DNA of 64,000 nt, taken from the NCBI GenBank assembly GCA_030248225.1, contig JASANE010020051.1:1-64000 (forward strand). Reading direction: 5' to 3'. The stretch is from Trileptium ribeirensis. Lineage: Eukaryota; Nematoda; Enoplea; Enoplida; Thoracostomopsidae. Positions 59,357-64,000 of the stretch are shown here, piece by piece. A program made the translations under genes and the position numbers. A model generated the notes under the pieces. That model was not told where the DNA came from. It worked only from the letters and a program-made list of their open reading frames with translations, and made no database searches. Every line of letters starts with the position of its first letter. Within the stretch, counting starts at the first letter, position 1.

Positions 59357-61134
59357 CAGAACATAGTGAAACGTAGTGGAGATTGTGTGTTGCAAGGTGA
59401 AATATTTTAAATTCGTCTCTGTGTGTGTGATCGGTCATGACTCGTTAACGAATTAACTGATTTTCTTGATCTTGGGCTCATTCGCACCGTCATAGTCGAT
59501 TAACCGTTTACATTCCTGAGCGTTTTTTGATTTGGTGTCTCGGTCGGGGGTCAAAACATGGGTTCTTTGGCCCCATTTTAGTACCCTTTACGGAAGCAAG
59601 GTTATTTTTATCTTAACTTTCGAATTTTTTTCTGTGGTCGGTTTATTTCATGGCAAAATAACAAATGCCGACGCCTCTTTCTTGTTTTTCGATTAAGGCT
59701 CCGGTTCTGGATTTTTGGTGTTTGATATACGGGTGTATGGCGCCCAAATGGTCCCTGGACCCGAAATTTGAAAATTTGTTCTGACGTCTTGGGAGGCTGA
59801 TAAGTTTCAGCTGGGGGTTTTTGGGCATGGGAAGCTCATTGCTGGTTCTGGTTTTGCTGTGTGACCCATGGTTCCATGCGTACAGCGGTATGAAGTATGA
59901 CGATTCATGGTTTTGGCCAGAGGTCAAAATGAGTGTTTTTTACACCATTTTAGCACCCTTCACGTAAGCAATGTTATTTTTATCTTAACTTTCGAATTTT
60001 TTCCTCTAATTGGTTTTATTTAATAGTAAAGTGATAAATGCCCATGCCTCTTTTGTTTTTCGATTAAGGTTCTGGTTTTAGAGTTATAGGGTTTGAGGCA
60101 TGGTGCCCCAATGGTTCTTTCGATCCAAAATTTGAAAATTTGTTCTGACGTCCTGGGCGGCTAAAAATTTTCACTTGGGGGTTTCCGGGCATTGTAAACT
60201 CATTGTTGGTGTTGATTTTGCTATGTGACTCATGGTTCCATAGGTACGGACTACAGGGGTATGCCGCATCCAGGGTTTGGGGTCAGAGAGCAAAATAAAA
60301 GTTTTTGCCTCATTTTAGTATCCTTCACGAAGCAAAGTTATTTTTATCTTAACTTTCGAATTTTTTCTCTGGTTGGTTTTATTTAATAGTAATTTTATTT
60401 AATAGTAAAATGATAAATGCCCATGCCTCTTTTGTTTTTCGATTAAGGTTCTGGTTTAGAAGTTATAGGGTTTTAGGAAGGTCGAATGGTCTCCTTTCCA
60501 TCAACAGTTTGAAAATCGTCCTACGTCCTGGGCGGCTAAAAATTTTCACTTGGGGTTTCTGGGCATTGTAAACTCACATTGTTGGTGTTGATTTTGCTAT
60601 GTGACCCGATGGTTCCATAGGTACGGACTACAGGGGTATGCCGCATCCAAGGTTTGGGGTCAGAGAGCAAAATAAAGTTTTTGCTCTCATTTTAGCATCC
60701 TTTATGAAGCAAGTTATTTTTTCATCTTAACCTTCCAAATTTTTTCTTGTTCGTTTTACCTCAGAGAAAAATGATAAATGCCCATGCCTCTTCCGTTCTT
60801 TGAATAAGGTTCTTGGTTCTAGAGTTATATGTTCAGGGCAGTCAACCGGGAACGGTCCTTTCACACTACCAAAAATCCAAAAATTTGTTCTGACGTCTGG
60901 GGCGGGCTAAAAAACTTCACTTGGCGGTTTCTGGGCATTGTAAACTCATCGCTCGGTGTTGATTTCGCTATGCGAGCACCATGGTTCTATGGCGATGGGG
61001 CAGTGGCGCCGCCATGTTGATTCAAAAATTTTTTACATCCTTACTGTTATGGCTGATATCGAAATTAGGAGTTTGTGGCATGGGAATGATTGCTGGTGTT
61101 ACTTTGTTTAGACTTGTGCTTCACGACGTTCTAC
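59357..61134 (+). mobile_element. TIR element with internal repeats, copy D (four units)
   Basis: The longest copy, about 1.78 kb, starting 80 bases after the hrd1 stop/intron region. The left end AGAACATAGTGAAACG is opposed by the right end GCTTCACGACGTTCT. The unit landmark occurs at about 59609, 59978, 60348 and 60733, a period of 369-386 bases. The last unit is the most diverged. Confidence 0.8.
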
Positions 61135-61499
61135 AATTTATAGGGTTACTTATTATGCGAGAATCCAAGCATAGCGCCAAGCAACAGTTTTAGTGATGAG
61201 AAGATTAAGCTATGTTCACATTGCTTCCGAACATATTTGTTGTACGATAACACCACTCTTTTTGTTACCTTGAATTTCTGCGATGTTGTTTATACTGTGT
61301 GTATGTATGTTTTAACATTACATTTTATCCGATAAAATTGTGTATATTATTATGATCAGTTGCAATGGGAGCAATATAATAAGCGCGGACATAGGATTGA
61401 ACTCAATGTGAACGCGCCCCTAGTGAGGACAAGCCAAACATTTATTGTTTTATATTTGTGCCGGTTAAATTGTGTAATAGAAAAGCTTAGCATTTTTTA
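61135..61499. other. No recognisable feature
   Basis: If hrd1 continues, this is intron 6. No acceptor followed by a FPLF..RPMY-like or RING-like exon is visible. Confidence 0.3.
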
Positions 61500-62170
61500 A
61501 CATGCGAGGATGAAACGGAGTGAGTGTGGTTTATTTTTTAGGCTATAACTTTGGTGTAATCACCTTAACAAACTTTTGTCTTACAAACACCACGCTAAAC
61601 TATTTAGTGGTACCCTTGATTGATTCAAAAAACACCTCATCGACCCTAAACAACAAACAAAGCATCAATTATTTCTGCTGGTCTTTATAACCAAACCATC
61701 GTATGCAGCGTAACAAATATCTATATAGACCAGACCGCTTTGCTTGCTACACATAGTTTACTATTAAGAACTGATTGTTTCGTTTAATTTGACTATTTAA
61801 TAAGACGCTTTAATACAATATAATGTGCTTATAATGAATGGTCTTTTATAGTGAAAATGTCGTGAAATTGTTAGCGAGCTGTCCATCTTGTGAAAACTGG
61901 TGTCTCGCGTGCGAGAGTGAAACGGAGATAGCGTGGTTTTAATCTTTAGGTTATCACTTTGGTGCAATTACCGTAACAAGCTCTCGTTCGACATATACGA
62001 CGATGAAATCAACTTGGTATATAATAAATGCCCGCGATTTGCCCTTAATCGATTAAGATACTTTTCATCGACCTCAAACTTTAAACAACGCAGCAAGAGT
62101 ATTTCTGCTGGCTCCATAAGGCCTAACCATGTGTATGGTAGTGTAATAAATAAATAGATAGACCATTCTT
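61500..62170 (+). repeat. Diverged direct repeat pair, about 400-base period
   Basis: 61512-61745 and 61915-62165 share GAAACGGAG..AGYGTGGTTT, TTTAGG.TAT.ACTTTGGTG.AAT.ACC, CATCGACC..AAAC and TATTTCTGCTGG landmarks in the same order. Weaker traces (TATAACCAAAC.ATTGTA) recur near 63398 and 63565, suggesting an old array. Confidence 0.5.
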
Positions 62171-64000
62171 GTTGCCCTGTACGCTCCATATAGCCATTTT
62201 TCTGATTACTAGTGAAGCTCGCTTGCTAGCACTAATTCAAGCGGTGAAAAAATATCCCTTGAAGCATAAGTGCGAAAAAATATTCGCAACACAAGAGATT
62301 CAACACTACTAGTGAGCTTGTCGGCCCAGAAAACCCCATATCTGATACTAAAACCGACAATAACCACACATTCAGGTGCTTCTCCCACCACTTCTCATCA
62401 AAAATTGCTAAAACGTCCTGATTTGACGCCAAGTATGAACCAGAAGTGTAAAACATCCGTGCTGAACAACACTTTTGAAGCATTTGCGATTAGTTCATCT
62501 GCCCGAAAAACCACAAAAAAGACACTTAAACCAACATAAAACACATTTATAGCGATCTTTTCGATAACTTTTCACCAAGGATGGCACTTGGCGTTATCAT
62601 AAGCTTATAGACTCCAGATTGAGAAGTATTTGAAAAATGGTCTCTTAAAATCATCGGAAAGCCCTCGTAAAGCTAAATCTAATAGGCCTATTAGTTTGCG
62701 GATATCGTGTGTTATCCTAGAAAAGTCGTAAAAACTGTAGGGTGGTCCTACAATGGGCCAATCTCTTATGTCTTTATTTCGCCCCATAACTTTTTTCATG
62801 GCAAAAAATTCAAAAATCGGGCTCCGTCACTACACCTAAATCCGAACCGTGATTTGTTTATTAAATAGTTGGCTTAACTCGTTATTGAGATCCAGGCGCG
62901 ACAGTAATAACATGTAGCACTTGATGCGGCCCGCGAAGATCTAATAATGTCGCGCATGGTTCAGAAAATGTCATGTGTTGCAAACACTTGCCCAAGCCAT
63001 AACAAAGTGTCGGTGAAGCAATTAATTCTCCTCTAAAAGTAAAAATAAAAGCACCCGTTTCCGTTTTCAGAGATAATTTCATGATCAATCACTACAAGCT
63101 TTCTCCATATAATGTTTTCTGCGCTCCGGTTCATAGTCCGTTCTGCAACCTGTCTGCTTTTTATGCCAAAGAATTGTTTTGCAGACACACAGATAGGATC
63201 TCCTTAAGGCCCCCTCCTAGAGCTTAAATCCCCAAGATTCGTTCCACTCGCCTCGCTAGTAGGAATGAGCTGGCTTTGCTCGCTCCTTCCATCTTTAATC
63301 GAAACAGATACGATTTCCAGAAATTCAGGTTCCTAGACTTTAATTTCACTATAAATCTTCAAAAATGTGTAAATATTTCTCGTGTTGGTATCTATATAAC
63401 CAAACTATTGTATTCAATTAGTATACCCAAAAAACCTATTTTTATCATCTCCCAGGCGACGTAACGAAGCTTGAACCTATTATATTTTAACATTCGTGTT
63501 CATCGGCCAAAAACTTACTGAAAACATCTGATAAAGATATGGCACAATTGTGTCTCATTTAATATAACCAAACCATTGTACTTCTGTTTACCTACCATCT
63601 GCTATATGGACAATCCTTGATGCCTTTAACTTAATACGTCACCAAACAAGTGAAGTATGTCATATTCTGTTAACATCGCACCAAAGAGCACAACGTTATC
63701 TAGTTTTCGCTATCCAACAAAAAAATTATCGAAATTCATTTCACCCGAAGATGAATTATGAATGACAATGATCCATATCAAGTATTTTTTAGGATGTTTC
63801 CCCTAGCGCCATCAGTAGAAACTGTTTCCTTCGCTCGCTCTGCTTCAAATATACATGACGTGGGTATAATAAATTTTTTACTTTGTTCCACACGATTTCA
63901 CTGTAAGCAACATTCGGCTGCATACATTTTGGACATTACTTCGTACCATGTTTTAAAATGTCCAAGTGGTTGTTTGTTGGATTGCTGTAAACAACAAAAT
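62171..64000. other. Right end of window, no recognisable gene
   Basis: A partial internal duplication occurs within 62300-62540 (AAAACC..AAACCGACAATAACC and AAAACC..AAACCAACATAAAAC). The plus frame at 62270-62539 reflects that repeat. No RING-finger exon was recognised before the window ends. Confidence 0.3.

Noticed and set aside
1..64000. CRISPR arrays, operons, rRNA genes or bacterial/phage genes
   Set aside because: No regularly spaced short repeats, ribosome-binding-site-led gene runs or rRNA sequence are visible. Intron-split genes and retroelements show nuclear eukaryotic DNA.

Overview
This window looks like repeat-rich, AT-rich nuclear DNA of an animal, most probably a nematode. 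Genes are split into short exons with GT..AG borders and introns of 0.3 to 3.8 kb. Most of the rest is decayed retrotransposons, terminal-inverted-repeat (TIR) DNA elements and tRNA-like SINE pieces. There is no sign of bacterial operons, rRNA or CRISPR arrays. The nematode assignment rests on the synoviolin exons, whose wording is closer to the Caenorhabditis SEL-11 type than to vertebrate SYVN1 (FHARMM, AYFTT, KSNASMA), and on an SH2 exon pair resembling the expanded nematode Fer/Fps-like kinases. It is an inference. A large, transposon-laden nematode genome would fit.

Layout. 1-1074 holds the 3' end of an LTR retroelement with an envelope-like reading frame, then a polypurine tract and a putative long 3' LTR (to about 2666). 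2667-10342 has no recognisable gene apart from one weak small ORF (5760-6014); it contains a 274-bp mariner-like MITE. 10343-13386 (minus) carries two exons that together encode one SH2 domain. Their 2.6-kb intron holds a tRNA-like unit, a foldback MITE and the smallest copy of a TIR family with internal repeats. 13387-40000 is almost wholly non-coding: a second mariner-like MITE, three copies of a repeat with TTAGGC-like motifs, a hAT-like MITE, a few weak ORFs, and a 3.2-kb element bounded by 326-bp inverted repeats. 40095-47330 is a retrotransposon graveyard: LINE fragments on both strands, a Ty3/Gypsy pol remnant, and an unidentified GC-richer coding remnant.

47996-59194 (plus) carries six exons of hrd1/sel-11 (synoviolin), the ER membrane ubiquitin ligase of ER-associated degradation. 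All five introns have consensus borders and the reading frame is kept across every junction. The membrane domain is present up to about residue 221. The RING finger and C-terminal tail are not found: either further exons lie beyond 64000, or the frame ends at the in-frame stop at 59275-59277.

The strongest unexplained pattern is a family of four plus-strand elements with similar ends (12443, 53806, 57231, 59357). They carry one, two, three and four copies of a 340-390-bp internal unit, in that order along the window. Two of them sit inside hrd1 introns and one directly follows its last recognised exon.
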